64,000 nt of DNA from the NCBI GenBank assembly GCA_949987705.1, contig OX465283.1:90153313-90217312 (forward strand), written 5' to 3'. The translations under genes were made by a program, and so were the position numbers. This stretch comes from Thereva unica. Lineage: Eukaryota > Arthropoda > Insecta > Diptera > Therevidae. This document shows positions 1-9,088 of the stretch, one piece after another (within the stretch, counting starts at the first letter, position 1; each line of letters opens with the position of its first letter). The notes beneath the pieces were generated by a model. The model saw only the letters and a list, made by a program, of their open reading frames with translations. It had not been told where the DNA came from and made no database searches.

Positions 1-470
1 GTCTGTATTATTTGGGGTGAGCGATCATTTGAAAATTCATTCTTTAGGGCTCGTTCTATTTCGGGCCAGGTGTTATATGTGTTATGACGCAAAATAACCT
101 CATATGCTCTATCTGTTAGTTTGGATTTTATCAGATCCAGGAATTCTTCCTTGTGCTCATTGCTAGTTGCACGCGTGTATTGAATTTTGGATACCTGAAG
201 AAATCGGTGCAGACTTTTTGGGTCGCCATTGTATTCAGGGATTAGTTTTATGGCGTTAGACAAGTTGAAGGAAGACATTTCCGGATCGTCTTTGATTTTG
301 AATTTATTTGAATCTGACGAGGATTCTTCGTCTAGAGTATTACTTTCCTCTGGGACAGTAGGGAGAGTAAGGGTGGTTTTGACTTTTGTTTGTTTGCTAA
401 CAGGAGAGGTTGGGACCTTTGTCTGTTTGCCGCTTCTTAACGTTATGGCAATAGCCAGTTCTTTTGACAT
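1..470 (-). CDS. gag: Ty3/gypsy-type Gag, 5' part, runs off the left edge
   Basis: Read on the minus strand, an ATG at 470-468 opens a frame that reaches the window edge without a stop (about 156 codons). The first 70 residues are polar, with an acidic serine run. They are followed by a segment containing KLIPEYNGDPKSLHRFL and, later, RAYEVILRHN and NTWPEIERALKNEF, the usual look of the N-terminal half of insect gypsy Gag, the structural protein that forms the intracellular particle. No zinc knuckle is reached before the edge. Upstream on the minus strand lie a long leader and a PBS-like site at 1790-1805, so this is probably the 5' part of one element whose remainder lies outside the window. 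The frame is undamaged in what can be seen. Family is judged from the pattern alone. Confidence 0.7.
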   Translation of the reverse strand, partial: MSKELAIAITLRSGKQTKVPTSPVSKQTKVKTTLTLPTVPEESNTLDEESSSDSNKFKIKDDPEMSSFNLSNAIKLIPEYNGDPKSLHRFLQVSKIQYTRATSNEHKEEFLDLIKSKLTDRAYEVILRHNTYNTWPEIERALKNEFSNDRSPQIIQ

Positions 471-643
471 AAGGGGGCGCAACTAAGGCGAAAAGGAAAA
501 AATTGGACACTAGATTAAATTGAAAAATAGAAAAATAGAAAACACTCTCGTGGCGAGTAATAGACAAGCAAAAAAAAAACACAGAATTAATAACCCGATA
601 TAGCATATAAAATCCGATATAGCACATGAATTTTCGAAATTTT

Positions 644-998
644 CGACAGTAATGATATTTTTTTTTCCACTATAGTAATCAGTCAGATCACAAAATCGTT
701 GTAATATTCACTCAGTATTTAAAAATTTAAAATAAGTATATTTATAAATTATCAATTAAAAATTAAATTTCAATTAAAATCATAGTATAGCATCATTTAG
801 AACTAGATTCCTTTGTTTTTGTTGAGATTTCCGACAGTAATGATATATATTTTTTTTTCACTATAGTAATCAGTCAGATCACAAAATCGTTGTAATATTC
901 ACTCAGTATTTAAAAATTTAAAATAAGTATATTTATATTCGAAACTCAATTAAAATCATAGTATAGTATCATTTAGAACTAGATTCCTTTGTTTTTTT
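644..998. repeat. Tandem duplication (about 188-bp period) in gypsy leader
   Basis: Two direct copies, 644-820 and 832-998, both begin cgacagtaatgatat and end tagattcctttgttttt. The second copy lacks a short stretch after tatttata. Both lie between gag and the PBS-like site, so they would be in the untranslated leader of the minus-strand element. Confidence 0.85.
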
Positions 999-1236
999 TG
1001 TAATCCTTCTTTTATATTTATATATATAAGTAGAAATGTAAGTGACTCCTAATAAAACACATACGAGTGAATATTGTAGTTGTGCAAAATATCTAAGCTT
1101 TTTACTAAAACTTTTGTTCTAAATGCGATATCTGAGTGACACTTTTTAAAATATAATAATAATATAAAAATTTTTTGCTTACAAGTAAAATAATCCTGAC
1201 ATACTGAACGGGCTGAAATTCATGTAGAGGTGTAGA

Positions 1237-1617
1237 GAGTGTGGGCACGCTCCTCCCACTATGTGTAGGCCGGGAATTGATCCTCCGACTTTCGATCCTG
1301 TTGCGGCTGCAGGTGCAGTGTTTTGGAGAAAAAACACCGGTTAGGAATTCGGCTTAAGCTGTAAGATGTGGGCACGCTCCTCCCACTATGTGTAGGCCGG
1401 GAATTGATCCTCCGACTTTCGAGCTGTAAGATGTGGGCACGCTCCTCCCACTATGTGTAGGCCGGGAATTGATCCTCCGACTTTCGAGCTGTAAGATGTG
1501 GGCACGCTCCTCCCACTATGTGTAGGCCGGGAATTGATCCTCCGACTTTCGGGCTGCAAGATGTGGGCACGCTCCTCCCACTATGTGTAGGCCGGGAATT
1601 GATCCTCCGACTTTCGA
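1237..1617. repeat. 65-bp minisatellite in gypsy leader
   Basis: Four copies of a 65-bp unit start at 1358, 1423, 1488 and 1553 (gctgtaagatgtgggcacgc...). A fifth copy begins near 1237 and is separated from them by about 55 bp of other sequence. The copies are almost identical, with changes such as gctgcaag in the last one, so the expansion is recent. On the minus strand each unit carries aggatcaattcccggcc, which loosely resembles the T-arm/B-box of a tRNA. This could mean a tRNA- or SINE-derived origin, but no complete cloverleaf is seen. Confidence 0.9.
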
Positions 1618-1789
1618 TCCTGGCAGGTGCAGTGTTTTGGACACGAAAAATTGTCGTACAGAGATTAGTGCGCCGTGCCGTTCCCAGTGACCCTTTTAAC
1701 GCACAGGATTAATGGCACAATAGAAAAATAGAAAACACTCTTTTAAATTCACTTTTAATTTTTAAAACACTGGATCCACCGTCGCGGGA

Positions 1790-1805
1790 TCCCACGCTGC
1801 CACCA
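1790..1805 (-). other. Candidate primer binding site and inner LTR edge
   Basis: On the minus strand the sequence reads ...ggtaaca, three bases, then tggtggcagcgtggga. A CA-ended block followed closely by a TGG-starting, tRNA-complementary-looking stretch is the usual arrangement of an LTR 3' end plus primer binding site. The LTR would start at 1809 on the plus strand (tgttaccggg, repeated imperfectly at 1821) and extend rightwards. Its outer end could not be found and the priming tRNA was not identified. Confidence 0.4.
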
Positions 1806-1915
1806 ATTTGTTACCGGGCCTGGGTTACCGGGCCAGGGAGAGAAAAAACGGTCGAACACTATTAATAGGAAAAAAAACACTATTGACTGTATGATAAGAT
1901 TTATTAATTAATTAT

Positions 1916-2440
1916 TTGACGTGTATACTTGTTGGAGACCGAATCAACTCTGAGGTAAAAGGAGCTGTTGGTTTCTTTCGCAAACTCAATTATCGCGTCG
2001 AAAATGCGATGAAGTCAGCGCATTTTCAAAGGGTAAATTTGATAAGGCAGAGGAAATTGAAACTTGAGAAAGAATTTTATGCAGCTTATGGTTCGTTGGA
2101 ATGTGTTTATTCTGCATTTCAACGGATCATAAGCTGGTATATTAAATTTATTGCCGATAAGGCAATGCAAGAAAACATGCGCAGTTGAATTTATGTTTGC
2201 GTAAGAATTTCACAACACTCGCTTCGGAGATCTAAAGTGATCTGGGTTTTTGCATCACCTTGCTGTGATATTTATTTTGGTGCAGACAATAGATGTTGGT
2301 GGGGATTTTCGGAGCCTATCCCTCCATCATGGATTTGGTGCATGTATGGGTGAGCTGCTGAGAACTGTCACTCTGGAGGCTGTGGCGGCTGTGGAGGTAA
2401 GATTTGTTATTTGTTTTTTCTTTATATTTATATTTAATTG
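1916..2440 (+). other. Unassigned stretch upstream of the PIN-like gene, possible 5' exons
   Basis: An open frame of 90 codons lies at 1916-2188 and another at about 2250-2399. The second ends at a good splice donor, gag|gtaaga at about 2399-2400, which pairs with the acceptor tttttag at 2457-2463. Neither peptide was recognised, so they may be 5' coding exons, untranslated exons or chance frames. Confidence 0.2.
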
Positions 2441-2463
2441 ATTTATTTTTGTATCTTTTTTAG

Positions 2464-4286
2464 ATGTTGGGAGAAGCTGCGGAAAATATGGAACAAGGCG
2501 TGGTCTGATGGAAGGATTTGGGGTTGTCAGGTGAGTGTTTTTATTTTGAAATATTTTCTTTGTGGTAATTTTGTTTACGTTTTCAGAAGTGGACAACTGC
2601 TGTAGATTTTTCTGTGGACAGGACGGAACACAAGGACTTGCAAACTTTTATTTCTTGGCTTGAGGAACACAATCCGTTTTCTAAAACACCTGAACTCTCT
2701 TCCTTATCAACAGGGGTTGTAGCAGATGAAAACGTGAACTGTGATAAAGCGTTTGAAGTTGGAACAGTAGCCTTGAAAGAGATTGAGAACAAAACATTCA
2801 ATGAGATACACTTGAAAAGAAAGTTAGCTGTTAAGTCTCTAGCCTCTATAACCAAGTCTATGACAATTAACAACAACACTGTATGTGTGAACCCTAACAT
2901 TCTCTTACATCGGATGGTGTGCACAGTAAGGAGTGATGAGAGACTTGAAGAAATATTTCAATTTGAATTATGTGCTTATCCTCCATCCCTCTTCGACGAA
3001 TCTGGCTTAATGAGGAAGGGAAGCAAATCTTCAATGGTGACTGTTTTGGTTCCAGATTCAAATGAATCATCAACCACCCCAGATTCAGAGAAAGTGTCCT
3101 ATATCATTGATGAAAGTCACATCCTTCATCGTGTTTTCTGGCGACGCCCAGCTACCTTTAGGCAGATTTGCAAGCAATACACAGATTACATAATTACTCA
3201 TTATGGGCCAGCAACTGTTGTTTTTGATGGATACGACCAAGGAAACACAAAAGATGAAGAACATTTACGCAGATCACGTTCTACCACTAACATTGAAGTG
3301 AAAGTAGAAGACTCAATCCATGTAAATGTCAATCAAAGTGAATTTCTAGCTAACGCTAAAAACAAAATCGGCCTTATTTCTCTCCTTACAGTGCACTTGC
3401 AAAGAGGTAGTTGCACAGTTCATCAAGCATCGGGTGACGCTGACTTATTAATAGTTTTAACAGCGATTGATGAAGCTAAGAAAGGAGTTGAAGCTTGTGT
3501 AATTGGTGATGACACGGACTTGCCAGTCTTGTTGACTGTCCACGCACCCTCAGAGAGCAAATTGAAAATGGTGGTACCAAAGAAAGGCAATCAGCAGGAA
3601 AAAGTGTACACTATTTCTGACATTCAGCGCGGCATTGGGGATATGACAGGTGTACTCTTAGCAATATACGCCTTCACAGGATGTGACACGGTATCAGCTA
3701 TCTACAACAAATGGAAAATTACACCGTATAGGAAAGTAAAAGCCAACAACGCTCTTCGTACGAAACTTCTAGTCTTCAACGACCCCAAAGCTGACCCCAG
3801 TGCAGTGGCTGACGCTGGAAAGCATTTCCTTCTTGCGATGTTTGGAGCCAAGAACACTGAAGATCTAGATTGTTTTCGCTACCAGTGTTACTTGCAGGCT
3901 GTTGCAAAGCAGCCTATACATTCCTTGTTCAAGTTGGCTGCACTTCCCCCACTTCAGCAGCTTCCAGGCAACATTCATTTAGAACCTACCACCAGGTGCA
4001 GCAGTGGCTGAATGAGAAGAAGAATCCGCTTGAGTGGGGGTGGAAGAAGATTGGCGAACACCTGAGACCAATTACAACAGCACGTCGTGCAGCTCCCCAG
4101 GAATTACTTTCTCTCATAGTGTGCGCTTGCAAAGACGAATGCGTCCGTAACTGCGAGTGCAGAAAGAGTGGTCTAAACTGCTCAAGCATATGCGGAAATT
4201 GCTCAGGCCTAGGATGTGATAACAGGGACACGAACATCATACACGAAGATCTAGAAGAGGAGGGTGCTATGTTTGAAGAGGACTGA
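2464..4286 (+). pseudogene. PIN/XPG-like protein with C-terminal CXC motif (arthropod-expanded family), frameshifted
   Basis: A short exon (about 2464-2530, bounded by an acceptor tttttag and a donor gtgagt) joins a long one starting at 2587 after tttcag. The long exon is open to 4011, and its last part continues in another frame to 4286. Aspartate motifs SGDADLLIVL, GDDTDLPVLL and FTGCDT resemble the metal-binding core of FEN1/XPG-type PIN nucleases. The C-terminus has a cysteine cluster (CACKDECVRNCECRKSGLNC, about 4119-4225) like the tesmin/TSO1 CXC zinc-binding motif. This combination is known from a large, poorly characterised arthropod family, often multicopy and TE-like. The frame change falls at a run of five C (3946-3950); one base appears to be missing there. 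The long exon has no convincing ATG, so the true start is upstream. Cellular role unknown. Confidence 0.65.
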
Positions 4287-5300
4287 ATACTGACAAATAC
4301 TTTACATTCATTTAAGGTCGCTTTAACATTCTACATTTTTATTAGTTTTATTAGTTCAGAGTGGGTTTCTCCGTACCACAGGTTTATATGACCTAGGACT
4401 GTGGAAGCCTCTTTTCCCTTAAAAAGTAGCGCCCCTTGAGAAGGTGGTGAGGTTGTCGTTCCTTCAAGGGCTTATCACTAACATACCACCGGCCACTGAA
4501 ATCGCAATATACTTTTACAAAACACAATCCTGTATAAAAACATTAGTTTCCACAGCGATAATGTCATATTTTTTCCAAATCAAAAAAATACGGAAAATTT
4601 CTACTTTTACACCCTCCGTAACTCTGGAACCGTTCACTTTAGCAAGATTATGCGACCATTTTTGTTCGCAATTTAATGTAGATTATTTTTGTCAATGGCA
4701 CTTTTTGTGATAAACCGCATAGCTTTCGAAATATTCAAGAAAAACTGATAAAAACTACTAATTTACCAACTTCTCCCCCCTCCCCCGCCAAACCCGACGC
4801 TCAAAACGGTGTAACTTTTTACCAAACAATATGTGGACTGTATAGAACAATTTGGAGTTGGAGGGAAACTTTTACTTTGGATGTTGAGGTTTGGGTCTAA
4901 TTGCACCGTACTATGTGGGTATATATATTATTTAAGAGGAAAAAAAAAGACGGTAAGTGTTGAACAGAAAAATTTTCATATAAGTAAATGTGGATGTAGA
5001 TGGGGAAACAAAGATAAAGGTGTAAAATAGATAATCAAAAGATTTCCAATTAACATGTATTGAAAAAAAATAAAGACAAGCTTCAGGCTTGATCAAAAAA
5101 AGTTCTCGTATCCAAGGTACTAAGAGGTTAGACGATTAAATCAAAGTTTTTTTTTCTTTTGAAAAAAGGAGATAAATGACGATAGAATTCATAATTCATA
5201 GTGGTAGAAAATGGTGCAACACTGCAAAAAAAAACATACGGGGAATTAATCAAGCGAGACATGAATGGTCCACCTCAGGGAAGAGAATTTTCGTTTAGAA
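4287..5300. other. Unassigned AT-rich DNA
   Basis: No coding region or terminal-repeat structure was recognised. Short A and T runs are frequent, and the open frames here are short and unlike known proteins. Confidence 0.6.
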
Positions 5301-5302
5301 CG

Positions 5303-5340
5303 GTATATAAAAGGAGTTAAGAGAAAAGGGGGTAGTCTCT
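5303..5340 (+). promoter_or_regulatory. TATA-box-like promoter
   Basis: tatataaaa at 5303-5311 is followed about 28 bases later by gtagtctctgtta, a spacing that fits a Pol II core promoter. It precedes GC-richer noncoding sequence leading to the CR1-like element, but it may belong to an older inserted element. Prediction from motif only. Confidence 0.3.
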
Positions 5341-6378
5341 GTTAGGGATTGGCAGCCGAACTGCCGCTCCGCGGGTCAGCAACACTGCCAAGACCAGGCA
5401 GGAGAGACGACAGAAGGACTACGACTAAACGGGATCTGATGGAACTTCGGGACAAACACAAACGCCACCAGGCAACTAACGATCTGGCCAAGTGAACATC
5501 AGCCACTTGCAACCAGACCCCCACCGAAGACACACTACACTTGACCTTGTCACCAAGCCTGTCGCAAGGTCAGGCGATATCACGCCTGTGAACCCAGACG
5601 AGAGCAGACTTAATGACAAGGCGTCCATCAGACCATACTAAAAATGAAGAGAACAAAGAGGAGGTTCCATGGTCAGGGCTGACTCGCGCAGTGCCAAGCG
5701 TTGCGCTTGTTAGCCAGACAGCGAAACAGACTGACGGGAACAAGATCAACATCAGAGACTGCTGCTATACGAAAACTATTTGTTAAAATGTTCACAAGGA
5801 ACGAGGCATAAGAAGTGAAAGATCTAAAGAAAATTAAGAGCTAAGGTGCTGCAGCAGGTACCTTCGCCTGCGAAAATTTCTCTAACCTTATAATAATAAC
5901 GAATGAGGGGACCTTGCCTCAAGAGGAGAACTGGTCTGGCAGCCCCAACACAAACATATAAACCTATTAAGCCTTGGCCCCAGACAACCAGAGTTTGGGT
6001 TAGGACAGCAAGGAGAACGGACGGGTGCTGTTCCGGTCCCTAAAAACGCGCCGACTCAAAAAACAAAATACAAAACTGTTTAAAAAAGAGTGATAGTGTG
6101 AAATAGTGAAAAATTAAAACCAACAAAAAAGTGCACAAAAAACACTAAAAAAAAAACAGTGACAAAAAAAAACAACGAGCGCAGTCTAACGCGAAGGCAT
6201 CAATCACCCTTCACTAGACACGACCGGACCGACGAACGGCGCAAGTGAGTACCCTTGCTCCCTACCCTCTCTCGCATCACGGTCCTGCAGGTGCCGCGGC
6301 TAAAATCTGTCGGTCGATGAAATTTGCCCCGTCTCAAAAGGCATAACACTTTGACGAGGACAAATTTTATTGACTCTG
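5341..6378 (+). other. Noncoding leader before the CR1-like endonuclease
   Basis: This is GC-richer than its surroundings and lacks a convincing ORF1. It shares short blocks such as gattggcagcc and tgaacatcagcca with 17540-17830, beyond the 3' end of the same element. A 12-base match, agaacaaagagg at 5647-5658 and 17223-17234, could be a target-site duplication, which would place the element's 5' end near 5659. Purine-rich matches of this length can also arise by chance. Confidence 0.35.
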
Positions 6379-6829
6379 ATGGTTGCGGCAAATGTAATGC
6401 CGGGAAATATTCCCGAGAACGTGGCGATTGAGCCCGCGCAACCGAAGTCCCGTTACGAGTCAAGTTTTGCTATTGACTTTTGTAACATTCGTGGACTTCA
6501 AGCGAATTTCTCTTTTGTTGAGTGCCACTTATCTAATTACAAACCCCCAATCTTCGCACTTAGTGAAACCCAAATATCACCCGATAATGATTTAGGTTAT
6601 TACCAGGTGTCGGGGTACACTTTAGTGCACAATCTCTCCCCCCATAGGGGTATTGCCATTTATGTTAGGGACAACGTGGCTTATTGTAAAATACATTCAA
6701 GCACAACTTCAGATTTTAATTATCTTTGGATTAAAATCATTTTCCAAAGCCAAGTCATATTCTTCTGCTTCCTATACAGAAGCCCTAACATAAGTAACGA
6801 AGCCTCCACTTTATCTTTTGATACTATTT
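6379..6829 (+). pseudogene. CR1-like ORF2, endonuclease N-terminal part
   Basis: This open frame begins at ATG 6379 (an alternative ATG is at 6397) and encodes the start of an APE-type endonuclease. Visible blocks are FCNIRGLQANF, FALSETQISPDN and RGIAIYVRDN, corresponding to the N-terminal motifs that contain the catalytic Asn and Glu of the exonuclease-endonuclease-phosphatase fold. In non-LTR elements this enzyme nicks the chromosomal target to start target-primed reverse transcription. The frame is interrupted by the LOA insertion after the 8-bp target sequence tactattt (6822-6829) and resumes at 14568. Beyond 6829 the reading continues into the LOA 5' UTR and has no meaning. Confidence 0.8.
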
Positions 6830-7038
6830 ACTATTTACATCCACTTACCCTCACCTTTTCTCTCTCTCCTTTTCCTTCCCTCTTCCTATTTCCCCACTTC
6901 TAAGCTAAGGTGTTTACCGTGCCGATGGCTGCATGGCCAGCCAGTGGTTAAAGAGTGCTGGTCGTGAACGGTTCCCTCCGATGCCCGGGCAAGGTCGGAG
7001 AGTACAAGTGCCTTATCCTGGTAAGCGGCTCTGGCAGG

Positions 7039-8568
7039 ATGGACCCCTCTTTCCGCACTACTCGTGGGACTTCTATGGAAAATAAAAACCCGAAAAAACC
7101 AATCGCCTCCAGTTCGGGGGCTCCCAACAAAACTAAACCTACTGCCTGCAAGGGCAGTAAGGTGAGTAAAAGGGAAAAAGGAGCTTTAGACTCTAATCCG
7201 GAGCTCCCCATTCCCTCCAAGCCAACTGCTTCAACAGAAGCAGGCCCTTCAACTGCACTCGTGCAGTCTCCTGGTGCCTCTAAGGAGGCTAAAAAAACTA
7301 AAATGCCTGGCTCTAAAGGTGCTCCATCAAGGGTGTACTACCAAGAGCTACGCAACGCCCAGAGAATCCTTGCCCGATACAAGGGAGTTGCGGAGGGTGG
7401 ACTCACCGAGAAGCAGCAAGCTTCGATAAGGTGGGCGACGCGGGTCGCCGGCGAGCAAACTTCGCAAACTGGCAACCCAGCCCCAAAGCGTCAGAGGTCC
7501 CTAGAGGAACCTAATCACCCTGAGGCTAAACGTAGCAGGAACACTTCCATACTTCCTGCTACTACTAAAACCTACAGCCAAGTGCTGGAAGGTCAGATCG
7601 TTATCGCCGTCATCGACGAAAACGATCCAGATGGCACCATTCTGCCTGATAAATGGAGGAAACTTGAGGTCAGGCTCGCGACGATTTTTCTCCCAATACT
7701 TCAGGAGCATCCTGGCACTGCTCCTCACTGTCGCGATAGCGGATGGTTTCAGGGCCGCGTGAAGCTCATCGCTTGTGCCGATCAGAGATCTGTCGATCTC
7801 TACAAAATAGCAATATCCAGAATTGGGGAAGCATGGCCAGGCGCCAAACTCAAGGTTGTTAGGAGGGAGGAAATCCCGAATCGGCCAAGAGCGCGTTCCT
7901 GGATCCCAGCAGAACCATCCGAGCCTCAGGCTATTCTGGATATCATTCGGTTGAGTAACCCACAGCTACAGACGTCTTCGTGGAGGATTACGAAACTGGA
8001 GGACCCTAAAGGCGACGGCCGAGCGGTTACATTAGCAATTAGCGAGGAGTCGCTGGGACCTTTGGCGAAATCTGAAGGCGTCATAAGCTATGGGTTTTCT
8101 TCAATCACCCTAAGGCTTTACAAAAAAGATTCTTTGCCCCAGAGTGGAACTGCTCCACCTGTGGCTCCAGATGGTGAGCCCTCAGGCACTGCGGGTGACA
8201 CAGGTACGGATGTTTCTGATTCCAACGTGCCTGGCACTGCGGGTGACACAGGTACGCAAGTAGCTGAACCCAATGTACCTAGTATTGCGGATGACACAGG
8301 AACAGGAGTAGCTGATCCTAAGGTGCCTGAGGATACTCACCTACCAACCTTGGGTTCAAACGACCCTCTCTTCTTATCCTCTGAGGATTCTAACTTCTCA
8401 GTTCCTTCGCCGTCAAGGACGGAGGATGAACTGGGTGACTTTGCCCAACTTCTTTCGGTGGGAGATGATGATATTACTCTCACACCGGAAGAAGACGAGG
8501 CTGATATTACGGTGATCGAGACTGATCCCACTACTCCCAACCACGATGTTGAGAGTAGCGCAGATTAA
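7039..8568 (+). CDS. LOA-like ORF1 protein, DUF4780 type
   Basis: A 509-codon frame from the first ATG (7039). The open frame extends upstream, but without an ATG. The N-terminal half is lysine/proline/serine-rich and basic, with KRQRSLEEPNHPEAKRSR resembling a nuclear localisation signal (about residue 155). The central part (about residues 190-375) carries VIAVIDENDPDGTILPDKW, DSGWFQGRVKLIACADQRS and EIPNRPRARSWIP, the DUF4780 pattern found in ORF1 of insect LOA-type elements, where it is presumed to bind element RNA. The C-terminus is acidic and contains three imperfect repeats around GTAGDTGT. The stop overlaps the ORF2 start by 23 bases (8546-8568), suggesting coupled translation. The frame is intact. 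Confidence 0.8.
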   Translation: MDPSFRTTRGTSMENKNPKKPIASSSGAPNKTKPTACKGSKVSKREKGALDSNPELPIPSKPTASTEAGPSTALVQSPGASKEAKKTKMPGSKGAPSRVYYQELRNAQRILARYKGVAEGGLTEKQQASIRWATRVAGEQTSQTGNPAPKRQRSLEEPNHPEAKRSRNTSILPATTKTYSQVLEGQIVIAVIDENDPDGTILPDKWRKLEVRLATIFLPILQEHPGTAPHCRDSGWFQGRVKLIACADQRSVDLYKIAISRIGEAWPGAKLKVVRREEIPNRPRARSWIPAEPSEPQAILDIIRLSNPQLQTSSWRITKLEDPKGDGRAVTLAISEESLGPLAKSEGVISYGFSSITLRLYKKDSLPQSGTAPPVAPDGEPSGTAGDTGTDVSDSNVPGTAGDTGTQVAEPNVPSIADDTGTGVADPKVPEDTHLPTLGSNDPLFLSSEDSNFSVPSPSRTEDELGDFAQLLSVGDDDITLTPEEDEADITVIETDPTTPNHDVESSAD

Positions 8569-9088
8569 TCTCCATCACAGCAAGGCTGCTTCCGCCAGCC
8601 TATGCTTACGCCTTTCTAAGGCCGATATAGATGTCGTCCTGGTACAAGAGCCTTGGATCGTCCGGGGCCTTGTATGCGGAATCAGGACTCCTAAATACAG
8701 GTTGCTGTATCCCAGAAATGGGGGAGGTAAGCCAAGAACCTGTTTAATTGTTAAAAATGACCTTAAAGCTTTTATGTTGTCTAAATTTAGCAATGCTGAT
8801 AATGTACTGGCCTGCTTGGACAACAGGAAAGGCGGTAGGCCTACGTGGATTGGATCTGTCTACCTACCATATGAGGGAAATTTGGACAACTCCAGTCTCT
8901 TTGTTGCCGCAAAAGAAGCGGCTAGTCGTGGAGCCAGCCTCATCGTTGGATGTGATGCGAATGCTCACAACACCGTTTGGGGCAGCTCTGATACTAATAT
9001 AAGAGGTGAGTTGCTTTTTGATTTATTACTTCAACACAATCTCTTGCTATGCAATAGGGGAAATGAACCCACGTTCATCACAAGGTAA
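8546..9088 (+). pseudogene. LOA-like ORF2, endonuclease part
   Basis: Starts at ATG 8546, overlapping the end of ORF1. It encodes the APE-type endonuclease: VAQINLHHSKAAS at the N-terminus, VLVQEPWI around the catalytic glutamate, and IVGCDANAHNTVWGS with the conserved aspartate/asparagine. The frame ends at TAA 9086-9088, just where the protein should continue into the last endonuclease segment (LDITLVSPDLL), which lies in another frame immediately downstream. A one-base loss or two-base gain near 9085-9088 therefore breaks the polyprotein. Otherwise the domain looks well preserved. Confidence 0.8.

Noticed and set aside
1358..1617. Possible CRISPR array
   Set aside because: The 65-bp units are continuous head-to-tail repeats without unique spacers, in eukaryotic DNA.
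3986..4240. Minus-strand frame over the cysteine-rich tail of the PIN-like gene
   Set aside because: A shadow of the plus-strand coding sequence.
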